Shown here piece by piece: positions 24,447-36,381 of a stretch of 50,277 nucleotides of DNA. The DNA is taken from NCBI GenBank assembly GCA_965371245.1, contig CBDUXT010000039.1, positions 1 to 50,277 on the forward strand. Reading direction: 5' to 3'. Within the stretch, counting starts at the first letter, position 1. Each line of letters opens with the position of its first letter. The notes under the pieces were generated by a model that saw nothing but the letters and a program-made list of their open reading frames with translations, did not search any database and had not been told where the DNA came from. This DNA comes from CBDUXT01 sp965371245 (GTDB lineage: Bacteria; Planctomycetota; Phycisphaerae; UBA1845). The position numbers and the translations under genes are program-made.

Positions 24447-24905
24447 ATGGCGTTTCGACCCTTTCCAGAGACAACGTTTTCCATCACCAATCTCCAGGAC
24501 GAGATGAACAACCTGCTCAACCGCATCTGGCATGCCGGGGTGAGCACCGGCCCGCTCGACGGACAGTCGTGGGCGCCGCTGATCGACCTGGTCGAAGGCG
24601 ACGACGCCTACACGCTCTACGCCGACATGCCCGGTGTAAACGGCGCCGACGTGGAACTCACCCATGTCGGCAACACGCTGACCTTGCGTGGTGAGCGGGG
24701 CAAGCCGGAAGGCGTCGCCGACGACAGCCGAAGGCTGCGCGGCGAGCGGCGCTTCGGTCCGTTCTGCCGGGCGATTGATCTTCCCGATGGGATTGACGCC
24801 GATCGGCTCTCGGCCAAGTTTTCCGCCGGCGTGATGGAAGTGACCATTCCGAAGTCCGAGTCGAGTCGGCCCAAGACGGTGAAGGTCGATGTCCGCGAAG
24901 CGTAG
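24447..24905 (+). CDS. Hsp20/alpha-crystallin small heat shock protein
   Basis: An ATP-independent holdase of 152 residues. After an N-terminal arm (MAFRPFPETTFSITNLQDEMNNLLNRI), the alpha-crystallin domain runs from about 43 to 140: WAPLIDLVEGDDAYTLYADMPGV, LTLRGERGKPE, the conserved FCRAIDLPDGIDADRLSAKFSAGVMEVTIPK with the G-V-L/M-x-V/I core, and a C-terminal arm without a clear IxI motif. GGGGAG lies upstream of the ATG. The frame open to 24285 adds 54 residues without homology. A strong hairpin follows the stop. Confidence 0.93.
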   Translation: MAFRPFPETTFSITNLQDEMNNLLNRIWHAGVSTGPLDGQSWAPLIDLVEGDDAYTLYADMPGVNGADVELTHVGNTLTLRGERGKPEGVADDSRRLRGERRFGPFCRAIDLPDGIDADRLSAKFSAGVMEVTIPKSESSRPKTVKVDVREA

Positions 24906-24919
24906 CGGCGGCTCAGCGT

Positions 24920-24974
24920 AGGGCGGGCTATTGCCCGCCGTATGACCAAAAGAAGGCGGGCAATAGCCCGCCCT
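24920..24974. terminator. family G 20-bp perfect inverted repeat between convergent genes
   Basis: AGGGCGGGCTATTGCCCGCC (24920-24939) and its exact reverse complement (24955-24974) are separated by 15 bases. Each arm is also nearly self-complementary. It lies between hsp20 and the convergent zinc-ribbon membrane gene and may terminate both transcripts. No T tract follows. Confidence 0.55.
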
Positions 24975-25045
24975 GCTTCATGCGTGTCGAAGCACTGGGC
25001 ACGCTTAGGGGGCTCCGGAGTTCCGCGCGGGCTAAAGCCCGCGGC

Positions 25046-25414
25046 TCAGCACTGGTGAGCCCGCGGCTCGACGGCGCGGTCTGCTTCCGCAGGATCCACG
25101 TAGCCTTCCACCCGCCGCCAGAACTCTTCATAGCAGCCCGGGCACAGCGACTTCTCGGAGTCTTCCGGGCAATAGATGAACCGTCCGCCGCGGCCGCACT
25201 CACCGCAGACGCCTTCTACTTGCGTGGGATAGCGCTTGCCATCGGCGCGGCGCGAGACCTTCTTCCACAGGCTCTCGGCCCGGCGCTGTCGGCGCAAGAA
25301 GACCACAACTCTGATCCCCGTCCACGTGCTGACCACGAACACGAACAGGAACCCGAGGGCGAAAACGCCGGCCAGGATCAAGAGCATGTTCGTGGCAAAG
25401 GTGACTGGGTCCAT
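25046..25414 (-). CDS. small membrane protein with C-terminal zinc ribbon
   Basis: The 122 residues have one long hydrophobic segment (about 8-38, LLILAGVFALGFLFVFVV), a basic stretch (FLRRQRRAESLWKK), and then a cysteine-rich module with CGECG and, further on, CPGCYEEFWRRVEGY plus an additional Cys in IYCPED. A cytoplasmic zinc ribbon is likely. No known function. The ATG at 25414 is chosen over an upstream TTG at 25444. Only family-level recognition is possible. Confidence 0.6.
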   Translation of the reverse strand: MDPVTFATNMLLILAGVFALGFLFVFVVSTWTGIRVVVFLRRQRRAESLWKKVSRRADGKRYPTQVEGVCGECGRGGRFIYCPEDSEKSLCPGCYEEFWRRVEGYVDPAEADRAVEPRAHQC

Positions 25415-25535
25415 GGTCGTCGCTGTCTCCGCGAACGTTCGCAAAGCCTACGACGGGCAAGGACGGCGGGTGTTAATCGGAGTGATGAGTTATCAGTCGT
25501 CAGTTTTCAACTGATAACTGAGCACTGACAACTTC

Positions 25536-26783
25536 TCACCCGCCCTGCGCGACCCATTTCAGCATGGCCATGCAGACCAATCCGGCGTACGTCCCCAGAA
25601 CGTACCCCGCGACTGCGAGCAACGCCCCGACCGGTGCCAGCGCGGGGTGAAAGGCCGACGCAACGACCGGCGCGCTGGCCGCTCCGCCGATGTTGGCCTG
25701 TGAACCCACGGCGACAAAGAAGATCGGCGCGCGAATCAGCTTGGCGACGGTCAACAGGACGGCGATATGCACGGCCATCCAGATGCAGCCGGCGAGGATG
25801 AAGTAGGCGTAGCGGCCGACCCCGGAGAAGCTCGCGCTTGCGCCGATGCATGTGACCAGCAGGTAGATCATGACCGAGCCGATCTTGGATGCGCCGGCCC
25901 CCTCCAGGTTCCGGGCGCGCGTAAACGAGAGGACGATTCCCAAGCCGGTCACCAGGATATACTTCCACGTCGAGTGCGACACCACCGTTCCGGATTGCTC
26001 GGACCCAAGCTCGGGCATGATGAGCCCAACCTTGTAGCACACCCAGCTTCCGGCGAATCCCAACGCCAGGATCATGATGAGATCGGGCAAGGTGGCCACC
26101 CGATTCACTCGCGCCTGGAAAGCCTCCATCCTGCGTTTCAGATCGTCGATGGCGTCGGTGTTTGCCCCGGTCCACCGGTCGATGGCCACCTGGTGCCCGG
26201 CCAGGTAGAGCAAGACGCCCATCCAGATGTTGGCCACGAAGACGTCGGGGATAACCATGATGGCGAGCATCTCATCGCTGGTTCCCGCGATCTCGCCCAG
26301 TGCGACGAAGTTCGCGCCCCCGCCGATCCAACTGCCGCAAAGCGCGGCCATGCCGGTCCAGGCGTCCTCCGGGAGTGACGCCTGACAGATCATCAGCGCC
26401 AGCGGTCCACCGAGCACGACGCCGACCGTTCCCGCGAGCATCATGATGATGGCCTTGGGTCCGAGCCGAAGGATGGCCGGTACATCGAGAGCGAGGATCA
26501 GCAACAGGAGCGACGTGGGCAACACGTACGCCTTGATCCACGAGTACAACGCCGACTCATGCGGAATTACGCCGAGCGTGGTCAGCGTCGTTGGAACGAA
26601 GTAGCAGAACACCAGCGACGGGATGACCTTGAAGATGCGACCGGCCACCGGGTGCTGCGTGAGCCAGAAGATTGTGGCGAGCACCGCGAGAAGAATGGCC
26701 AGAATCCCGGCCGGATCCTCGACGATGGGCACAGCCGGCAGGGTGTCACCCGGCGTCGTTGTCTGAGCAATCAGCCCGATCAT
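25536..26783 (-). CDS. DUF819-family polytopic membrane protein
   Basis: The 415-residue protein has about ten to twelve hydrophobic helices and the family's characteristic glycine-rich motifs, GSWIGGGANFVALGEIAG and VAVGSQANIGGAASAPVVASAF, which recur in the two halves as in sodium-dependent transporter folds. A soluble loop lies between (about 195-230). DUF819 (YjcL-like) proteins are putative transporters with unknown substrate. It stands alone between a convergent region and a long repeat-filled gap. Confidence 0.88.
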   Translation of the reverse strand: MIGLIAQTTTPGDTLPAVPIVEDPAGILAILLAVLATIFWLTQHPVAGRIFKVIPSLVFCYFVPTTLTTLGVIPHESALYSWIKAYVLPTSLLLLILALDVPAILRLGPKAIIMMLAGTVGVVLGGPLALMICQASLPEDAWTGMAALCGSWIGGGANFVALGEIAGTSDEMLAIMVIPDVFVANIWMGVLLYLAGHQVAIDRWTGANTDAIDDLKRRMEAFQARVNRVATLPDLIMILALGFAGSWVCYKVGLIMPELGSEQSGTVVSHSTWKYILVTGLGIVLSFTRARNLEGAGASKIGSVMIYLLVTCIGASASFSGVGRYAYFILAGCIWMAVHIAVLLTVAKLIRAPIFFVAVGSQANIGGAASAPVVASAFHPALAPVGALLAVAGYVLGTYAGLVCMAMLKWVAQGG

Positions 26784-26905
26784 GCGGGTGTGATAGTGGA
26801 TGTTCGCCCGACGGTCCAGCCGGGGTCTGGTGCGGCGTCAGGTAACGCCGTTTCCGGGAAGGCACGGTTCCGCTTTCAGTCGGCGCTCGTGCGGAGATGG
26901 TCTTT

Positions 26906-26930
26906 CCGAGCCGCGACCGTGAGGGAGCGG
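26906..26930. repeat. family F half element
   Basis: Begins CCGAGCCGCGACCG and ends AGGGAGCGG. It differs from the 18955-18979 copy at a single position in the middle. Confidence 0.6.
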
Positions 26931-27061
26931 CTGAATCGAAACAGCATCGAATTTCCTGGAAGTGGCAATCGCAGACGGTCCGGCGCGGCATCACGCGGCA
27001 GCCGATGCAGCGCAGCCTCACGCGTCGTCTTTCAGCTTGCGTGCCGCGTTCGGTTGGACAA

Positions 27062-27171
27062 GTCAGAGCCGCGGGCGCCAGCCTGCGGACCCGGGCGTCA
27101 CCGTGCCACCGCGCCGGCGCCAGGTTCTCGGAGACGTTCAAGTGTCACCGGGCTCGCGCCCGGTGCTCTGA
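27062..27171. repeat. family A palindromic element, copy 3
   Basis: Ends GTCAGAGC and GCTCTGA. Arm 1 is CCGCGGGC-GCCA-GCCTGCGG, with a G-T pair at one position. Arm 2 is CACCGGGC-TCGC-GCCCGGTG, the reverse complement of arm 1 of the 15198 copy, so this copy is inverted relative to it. The upstream flank TTGCGTGCCGCGTTCGGTTGG resembles the 3' flank of that copy. Confidence 0.8.
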
Positions 27172-27212
27172 AAAACGTCCAAGGTCGGTTCCGTTGCGCG
27201 CGGGGTCCCCAT

Positions 27213-27308
27213 CCTTGCGCAGCACGGGAGGGGAATGGAATGGACCCAGTGACGGTTCCGCAGTGCCGTCCGTCCCCCACTCTTCGCCAAGAGTGAAGGA
27301 CGGGGCAC
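27213..27308. repeat. family E element, copy 1
   Basis: The 46-bp palindromic core (27263-27308) runs from GTGCCGTCCGTCC to GGACGGGGCAC around a perfect ACTCTT-CGCC-AAGAGT hairpin. A less conserved upstream part starts at GCGCAGCACG. The second copy is at 28911-29001 in the same orientation. Confidence 0.75.
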
Positions 27309-27571
27309 CCAGGCGAGGCGGCGGCATTCCGTCCCATGACCGGTCTTGGCACTTGACAAGTCGGAGCTCCTGTCGTAACGGACAGGACCGGCGAGGTCGC
27401 GGTGGCGAGCGCAAGCTACAGGGCCGTCAAGTTGGACGAGCTTCTACCGGTCACGATGGCATCCCGCCGGGCTCGAAGTTAGAATCTAGACCTACATCAG
27501 CCGCTTGGATGATGAGGAGTCGATGACGGCTTTTTGTGCCTCAAGCAGATGTCCGACATTAGGGGCAACGC

Positions 27572-28333
27572 GTGGATCAGTTCTTGCTTTATACGCTGCC
27601 GGCATTCGCCGTGTTTGTGACGACCGTCGGAGCTGTCTTTCATTCCTACACCATGGCCGTAGCGGCGGAACGGATGGCGCAACAAGCACGACAAGAAGTT
27701 GAGCGAGAGCGTCACGACGTAAATATTGCGGCCATGCGACAGGAATATGAAGGCAAACTACTGAGAACTAGAGTTGAGAGTATCTATGAGAAAATTCGGT
27801 CCCGAGAAAGCACCCTGGCAAAGCGGGACCGCCAGTTAAAGAAAGCCGAGGTCGCTCTGGAACGGAAAAAGAAAGCTCTTCTCCAAGCGGAACGACCCCT
27901 AGAATCCGAACGGGCTCGCCTGAGCGTAGCACAGGCCAAAGCTGCGGAGGCTGAGGCCAGCGGACGGGAGGCGGTAGAAGCTGCGAACAAAGCCAGAGCC
28001 GATGTTCGCAAGAAAGAACAGGAATTGAAGAAAAACGAGGAATTTGTAGAGGGGCGTTTGGCCGAGGCAGACAAGAAGGAACAGATCCGTTCTGCCAACG
28101 CCCGTAATGAAACCGCGGCGGCAACAAAGACACAGGAACAAGCGACGAAGATGATGGCGGAAGCAAGAGAGATGATGGCGAAAGCGAGCGAAATGGGCAA
28201 GGCGGAACCCGTTTCCACTCCTCAACAATTACCACAATCTGAAGAGAGGACCAAGCCAGCAAAGCGACAAGCCGCTGCAGGTATTCGTCGCAAAGCGGAG
28301 CCGGAGAGTCACAGGGAATGCGAGGCCGAGTAA
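27572..28333 (+). CDS. membrane-anchored coiled-coil protein
   Basis: The 253-residue protein has an N-terminal hydrophobic segment (about 5-30, LLYTLPAFAVFVTTVGAVFHSY). It is followed by about 190 residues of charged heptad-like sequence, for example RQLKKAEVALERKKKALLQAE and KKEQELKKNEEFVEGRLAEADKK, typical of a long coiled coil, and a basic tail. No family was recognised. AGGGG precedes the GTG start at a good distance. Codons are markedly richer in A and T than in surrounding genes (AGA, CTA, AAA and GTA are frequent), suggesting foreign origin or weak codon selection. The next gene starts three bases after its stop, so the two form a unit. Confidence 0.65.
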   Translation: MDQFLLYTLPAFAVFVTTVGAVFHSYTMAVAAERMAQQARQEVERERHDVNIAAMRQEYEGKLLRTRVESIYEKIRSRESTLAKRDRQLKKAEVALERKKKALLQAERPLESERARLSVAQAKAAEAEASGREAVEAANKARADVRKKEQELKKNEEFVEGRLAEADKKEQIRSANARNETAAATKTQEQATKMMAEAREMMAKASEMGKAEPVSTPQQLPQSEERTKPAKRQAAAGIRRKAEPESHRECEAE

Positions 28334-28336
28334 ACC

Positions 28337-28744
28337 ATGAACCTAATAAACGAACAGATGATAACTTCGATCGCTTTGACTGCCGTCTTTCTTGTCTGTG
28401 CTGTGTGGGTGTTTATGAGAATGCGGATGCGGCGGGCAATGGCCTCGCTCGTACATTCTCGCCGGGAAACAGCGAACCTACACGTAGAACGACTAGCGGT
28501 AGAACGTCGGATGCGGACCGACTTGGCCTTGGGCCTAATCGCCGTCTCTAAGGAAATCGAGGGATACGTTGAAACATTACAGGGAGAGGAATCTTCGCCT
28601 AGGCCCGAGGAGACCACAGCCGTACTCGTGACAGTCGCCAAATCGCTCCTAGGGATTGCGAACGACGCGGTGGTGCGGTTAGGCGGACAACCCGATTCAC
28701 ACGATTCAACGCACACCAGTGCACTCCCGGACGACGCAATATGA
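28337..28744 (+). CDS. small membrane protein, partner of the coiled-coil protein
   Basis: The 135 residues begin with a hydrophobic segment (about 8-28, ITSIALTAVFLVCAVWVFM), then an arginine- and methionine-rich stretch (MRMRRAMASLVHSRRE) and a helical soluble part (VERRMRTDLALGLIAVSKEIEGYVETL). No family was recognised. It starts three bases after the coiled-coil gene, shares its less GC-biased codons and the same membrane-anchor-plus-helix plan, and is probably co-translated with it. Confidence 0.6.
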   Translation: MNLINEQMITSIALTAVFLVCAVWVFMRMRMRRAMASLVHSRRETANLHVERLAVERRMRTDLALGLIAVSKEIEGYVETLQGEESSPRPEETTAVLVTVAKSLLGIANDAVVRLGGQPDSHDSTHTSALPDDAI

Positions 28745-28910
28745 ATCGGGACAGTCGCCCATCCCCGGTTCCCTATTTCTGAACGTGTTTCGACCCTGCT
28801 GGACCTCGTTTGCGGGTCGCTTTCCGTCGCTCCGGGCGGCCCGCGGGCAAGCCACGAACGCATCGCCGAGACGGTGCTCATGTTGATCGCAGTATCGCGT
28901 GCTCCATTCT

Positions 28911-29001
28911 TGTGCAGCACGTTTGGGAATGCATGGACGCCATTACGGGTCGGAAGTGCCGTCCGTCCCCCACCCTTCGCCAAGAGCGAAGGATGGGGCA
29001 C
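28911..29001. repeat. family E element, copy 2
   Basis: Core 28956-29001, 46 bp, the same length and orientation as copy 1, with loop stem CCTT-CGCC-AAG plus flanking changes. The upstream part begins TGCAGCACG as in copy 1. It lies after the coiled-coil cassette; the rest of the gap 28745-29135 holds only the hairpin at 29068-29085. Confidence 0.75.
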
Positions 29002-29067
29002 CCGTTTACGTAAGCATCAAGCGTGGCGTCTTCACCTATCGGGACACCTCTTCAACCCATGACACCG

Positions 29068-29085
29068 CGCAGGCTGAAACCTGCG
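29068..29085 (-). terminator. hairpin after carB
   Basis: A perfect 6-bp stem CGCAGG/CCTGCG with a 6-base loop, 50 bases downstream of the carB stop. No T tract, so termination is only a possibility. Confidence 0.25.
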
Positions 29086-29135
29086 GCTCAGTTACGCTGG
29101 TCAGGGCATGTCCGACACCAGGACCTGCAACCGCT

Positions 29136-32696
<3,561 letters not shown>

Positions 32697-32794
32697 GGAA
32701 GCAGTTATACGGAAACGCAGCGCCGCCCGACAGTGCGGTCGTCCAAGATGATTTGCGCGGAGCCATGACACTTCCGGCCCAGCGGGCACGCTGA

Positions 32795-32862
32795 GTCAGA
32801 GCCGCAGGCGCTAGCCTGCGGACTCCCGCGACAGAATGCCGCCGGGCTCGAGCCCACCGCCA
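32795..32862. repeat. family A palindromic element, degenerate copy 4
   Basis: It starts GTCAGAGC with a perfect arm CCGCAGGC-GCTA-GCCTGCGG. The second arm is eroded (CCGGGCTCGAGCCCACCG) and no GCTCTGAC end was found. It lies in the divergent carB to membrane-protein gap (32697-33025). Confidence 0.6.
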
Positions 32863-33025
32863 AGCTGGTTCTTCCGGTTCCATCAAAACTGCCCAGTGCT
32901 GATTCTGTCACGCACCCGGTGCCTGTGAGTTGGTCGCGTGACTCGATGTTGAATCCGTTTGCGCTCGACAACCGTCGGCGAGACGCTAGAATCCCCACCC
33001 AGGATTGCGAATCAAGAAAGCGGCG

Positions 33026-33601
33026 ATGGCAAGACGAAAGCGAAAACGCGGGGTCGGCGACGGCTCGGGCGGACCCACCCAGCCGGGGGCGTCGCGGGCG
33101 CGGCAGCCCAAGGGCGAACGCCGCGTGGTCGTCACCGGTCCGGTGGAGAGGCCGCTGAAGGTCGCTCGCGTGCTCAGCGGGGTCTTGGTTCTGCTGGGCT
33201 TGCTGATGCTCGGTCTTGGGGGCGGCGTCCTGATCGGGCGAATCACCCAGGGCTGGGGTTTCCCCATGAGTGCCGTTCCCAACTGGGGCAGGCCATGGGG
33301 TGCGGTCCTGATGCTGGCGGGCGCGGCGTACGTAGCGGCGCCGATCATGCTGCTCCTGCGGCCCGACGGCGGCTCCATCGTGCTGATGATCGTTTCGGGT
33401 CTCAGTGTGCTCATCGGCACGCCGATCATCGAGACCACCACCGAGATTCTCTACAATCTCTTCCAGGAGACGAAGGCCCACCCCGACTGGGTGGATTCCA
33501 TCTGGGGATACTACATGATCCTCAACATCGCCATCCTGGTGGCGCTGTACAAGGCCTATCCCACCGAAAGCGTGGGCGCCGAGACGGCTCCCATCGAGTG
33601 A
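33026..33601 (+). CDS. membrane protein of unknown function
   Basis: The 191 residues start with a very basic stretch (MARRKRKRGVGDGSGG), then three or four hydrophobic segments (VLSGVLVLLGLLMLGLGGGVLIG, a second near AVLMLAGAAYVAAPIMLLL, a third near IVLMIVSGLSVLIGTPII, and a short last one, YYMILNIAILVALY). No family was recognised. The ATG at 33026 is preferred over a TTG at 33005. It is transcribed away from carB. Confidence 0.6.
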   Translation: MARRKRKRGVGDGSGGPTQPGASRARQPKGERRVVVTGPVERPLKVARVLSGVLVLLGLLMLGLGGGVLIGRITQGWGFPMSAVPNWGRPWGAVLMLAGAAYVAAPIMLLLRPDGGSIVLMIVSGLSVLIGTPIIETTTEILYNLFQETKAHPDWVDSIWGYYMILNIAILVALYKAYPTESVGAETAPIE

Positions 33602-33835
33602 CAACCCATCGCCTCCCACCCCGAGTCGCGGGCTTTAGCATTGTTCTCCGTTCCGAGCCGCAGGCTTGTGCCCGCGCGGTCTTGCATCGACAGAGAGAGC
33701 GTGAAACGACACCGGTGGCCGGCACACGGAATCGGGAAACGCTTGAATGATGCTTGCTCCCCGGCTGATTTCGTCGCGGGGTCCTCATGCCTGCGCTTCG
33801 CTTAGGCATGCCACGCTTTTTGTTGGCATAGGCTT

Positions 33836-34687
33836 CTAGGTGGGTCCGCGGTCTGGTCGGCGACCGATGGCGCAGTACTGCCCGCCCAGGGTGGTCACCT
33901 GTAGGAGCCGCTCGGTCCACCCAAGCCAGCGGTACAAATGCTCCGGAAAATGCAGGTAGTACCGCGTTCGGGCGTTCTCGAAACCGGCCGTCCGCATCAG
34001 GCTTCGTGCCTCGCGGGCGCGAAGGAGTTTCGCGGCGGCGTCGATCGGGCATCGACGAACGATCAGCCGGGTGATGGGGTTGCGCGGGTTGTGCTCGAAC
34101 ATCATGAAGAGCCCGCCCGGGCGAAGCACGCGGAGGATCTCGCGAAGATGGCTGACTCGGATGGCCGGCTCGAGGTGGTGGTATACGCAGGCGCAAACCA
34201 CGAGATCGAAGGCCGCACCGGCATAGGGGATTTCCGTTTCCATCGACATGGGCAGGGCGTGTTCGCCCGCTCGGCGTGTCATGCCGCGCGAGACGTCGCA
34301 GCCCCGCACCTCGTCGAAGAGCGGGCGAAGGCCGCGCATCAGGTCGCCCGTGCCGCAGCCCACGTCGAGCACGCGGCGGCTGTGCCGGTCTGCTCGACCG
34401 AACGCACGGGTCGCGACATCCACGATCAGGTCGATCTTTAGTCTCAGGAAGTAATCGGATCCGCTGGAGACGAGCGACTTGATGGGATCCGCGACGAGCT
34501 GTTCGTAGGTGACGCCCTTCGTTACGTCGGTCGGCCCGCCGAGTGTTGGACGAATGCCCGGCCCGTCCGAGGGAAGACCCAGGGCACGGGCGAACTCGCC
34601 CGCTTCAGCGATCGAAAGCGGGGCGTCTCCCGGCGCTGAAAGGGTGCTGATTATGTCGTCAAGGTGTCGGGACAAAGCGGGGACCAT
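33836..34687 (-). CDS. class I SAM-dependent methyltransferase
   Basis: The 283 residues have an N-terminal helical part (about 1-85) and a Rossmann-type SAM domain: motif I VLDVGCGTGD (about 105-114), motif II region EVRGCDVSRGM, FDLVVCACVYHHLEP (motif IV region) and ILRVLRPGGLFMMFEHNP (motif post-III). This is the Methyltransf_11 pattern. The methyl acceptor is unknown; the C-terminal RYYLHFPEHLYRWLGWTERLL resembles polysaccharide- or lipid-associated methyltransferases. The downstream SGNH hydrolase and polytopic membrane genes fit a cell-surface role, which is inference. Confidence 0.87.
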   Translation of the reverse strand: MVPALSRHLDDIISTLSAPGDAPLSIAEAGEFARALGLPSDGPGIRPTLGGPTDVTKGVTYEQLVADPIKSLVSSGSDYFLRLKIDLIVDVATRAFGRADRHSRRVLDVGCGTGDLMRGLRPLFDEVRGCDVSRGMTRRAGEHALPMSMETEIPYAGAAFDLVVCACVYHHLEPAIRVSHLREILRVLRPGGLFMMFEHNPRNPITRLIVRRCPIDAAAKLLRAREARSLMRTAGFENARTRYYLHFPEHLYRWLGWTERLLQVTTLGGQYCAIGRRPDRGPT

Positions 34688-34721
34688 GCCGGTTCATCGG
34701 CGTGCGGTTATCGCCCCTGAA

Positions 34722-34941
34722 GCTAGCCACCCCATGGAAGCGGCCAGCCGGCGCGGTTCCCATCTGAGTTTGCGTCGGGTGGCATGCCCAAGCCGGAGGC
34801 GCGGGCATGCGTCGGCCCACCCAACACATGGCCGCGCTGCGGTTGGCCATGCCACCCACCGACCGCATCCGCGAGAAGTCGAACCACCTTTTTGAAAACG
34901 GTACTAGCCACCCCAGGAAGCGGCCAACCGGTGCGGTGCCC
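34722..34941. repeat. family D copy 2 within a 38-bp direct repeat
   Basis: The core 34779-34855 has the same 77-bp length and ends as copy 1, and the right end ACCTTTTTGAAAACGG (34886-34901) is recognisable with one change. The left terminal repeat is missing. Imperfect direct repeats of about 38 bp flank it: CTAGCCACCCCATGGAAG (from 34723) and CTAGCCACCCCAGGAAG (from 34904), continuing as CGGCCA-CCGG-GCGGT. Confidence 0.65.
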
Positions 34942-34955
34942 GGTTGAGCTTGCGA

Positions 34956-36287
34956 TCAGCCGCCGCGCCGGTCGGAGTGTTGATCGGTGACGGTCATGCC
35001 ACTGGCATGTCTTTGAAGGATCGGCGCCATGGCGTTGGCGAGAGTCCGGGCCACCACGCTCGACCCGTGGCGGTTCAGGTGCGTGTCGTACACGGCGTTG
35101 TAGGTCAAGACCCCGCGTCGCGTTTCGGCCGTCAGTGCCGGCGTGGCATCGATGAACCGGATGCCGGTTCGATCGCAAAGACCTCTCACGAACGAGGGCA
35201 GGTCGGTTGGACGCCAGCGCGCGTAGCGCTGGTTGTTCGGGTCGCTCAGTCGCGTCCGTTCGTGTAGGGCTCTGAACTTGCACGGGATGTACAGGAGCCA
35301 CGGCTTCATGTTGAGTTCGTTGGCCGCCTGAGCCCATCGGTTCAAGGTGTTCTCGAGGAGCGCGTGTACGCTCGGGCTCAAGTCACTTGCGCGCGGCGGT
35401 GTGTAGTTGAGGCTCAGCGGGACGCGACCATCCACACCGTCGAAGGAGGCGTTGGGCCCCGGATAGGGATCGCTGTCATTGAAGGCTTGTGCCAGATGGT
35501 AGGCAGCCTTGAAAAATGAGGTTTGCTTGGGAAGGTTGGCCAGCGGATCGACGGGTACCGTCCGTCCGTAGGCGGCTTTCAGTAGCCGTGATTCCTCCGA
35601 CAGCATGTCACCAAGGTCGTTGCCTTCAAAGAACGCGAGCACGGCGTGCCGCGTGCTTGGCGCCTTTCCGTACTCACGCAGGTAAAAGCAATGGGTCAGC
35701 GGACCCGTGTAGCTGACGCCCAGGTTCTTGACCCTCGCACCGAGCAGATCGCCCGTTCGGCTGGTAAACAGATCCTCGTAAGGCAGGTAGCCCAGTTCGG
35801 TGAACGAGTCACCGACGATGACGATGTCCCAGTCGGTCAGTTCGTCAGGGTTGCGAAAGCCGTCGTCGTCGTACGTGACGGATATCGCGGTCTCGTCGCG
35901 GTAGTAGGCCTCATCCCCGCCGATCTCCCTGGCGAACGTGGCCAGGACCTTACCCGTCCAACGATCGGGACCCGGTCGTCGCCGAAAGGCCGTTCCGGCT
36001 CGCAGTGTCGGCTGGCGGTAGAAGACGGGCATGCGACGGTGCGACGCGGCCTGCGGGGCGAAATCGAACGCCAACACACGAAAGGTGACCTCGGCAGCCA
36101 CGAGGCACGTGGCCACACTCAGTTGCGCTACAAGTAGGCTGCGGAGGATCGATGTCCTGCGTGCGGTGCGTTGTGTAGTTGATGCGTCCAAAGTGAGATT
36201 CCAAGTGCGCCATGTAGGCGTCGGCGTGGCTTCAGTCCGCGCCGGTGTTGCGGGCCATCCGACGAGTTCCCCGGTGCTCGCGCGCAT
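34956..36287 (-). CDS. membrane-anchored SGNH hydrolase (AlgX/AlgJ-like)
   Basis: The 443-residue protein has one N-terminal membrane anchor (about 48-70, LLVAQLSVATCLVAAEVTFRVL) and an SGNH catalytic domain: the GDS block in DWDIVIVGDSFTELGYLPYEDL, an Asn block in FFEGNDLGD, and a final DTHLNRHGSSVVA carrying the Asp-x-x-His pair. AlgX-like members acetylate or deacetylate polysaccharides in the periplasm. Substrate is unknown. The ATG at 36287 is chosen over GTG 36305 because GGTGG lies upstream. It overlaps a repeat-rich 3' flank holding family D copy 2. Confidence 0.8.
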   Translation of the reverse strand: MRASTGELVGWPATPARTEATPTPTWRTWNLTLDASTTQRTARRTSILRSLLVAQLSVATCLVAAEVTFRVLAFDFAPQAASHRRMPVFYRQPTLRAGTAFRRRPGPDRWTGKVLATFAREIGGDEAYYRDETAISVTYDDDGFRNPDELTDWDIVIVGDSFTELGYLPYEDLFTSRTGDLLGARVKNLGVSYTGPLTHCFYLREYGKAPSTRHAVLAFFEGNDLGDMLSEESRLLKAAYGRTVPVDPLANLPKQTSFFKAAYHLAQAFNDSDPYPGPNASFDGVDGRVPLSLNYTPPRASDLSPSVHALLENTLNRWAQAANELNMKPWLLYIPCKFRALHERTRLSDPNNQRYARWRPTDLPSFVRGLCDRTGIRFIDATPALTAETRRGVLTYNAVYDTHLNRHGSSVVARTLANAMAPILQRHASGMTVTDQHSDRRGG

Positions 36288-36381
36288 ATCGGTCCACCCC
36301 GCCACCTGTTATCGACCGTTGGCGCGAGCGACCGCAGCGACCCAGCGTGGCGATCGCTGGTGGAAATGTGGGTCCGGCGCG

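Larger units (their letters stand above)
26784..27571. other. repeat-rich intergenic region
   Basis: 788 bases without a supported gene. It holds a family F half (26906-26930), a family A element (27062-27171) and a family E element (about 27213-27308), in that order. The remainder up to the GTG at 27572 shows nothing recognisable apart from the ribosome binding site AGGGG. Confidence 0.6.

Noticed and set aside
26784..29135. CRISPR-like array from the many short repeats
   Set aside because: Repeats differ in length and sequence, are palindromic, and are separated by unequal distances with no cas genes.
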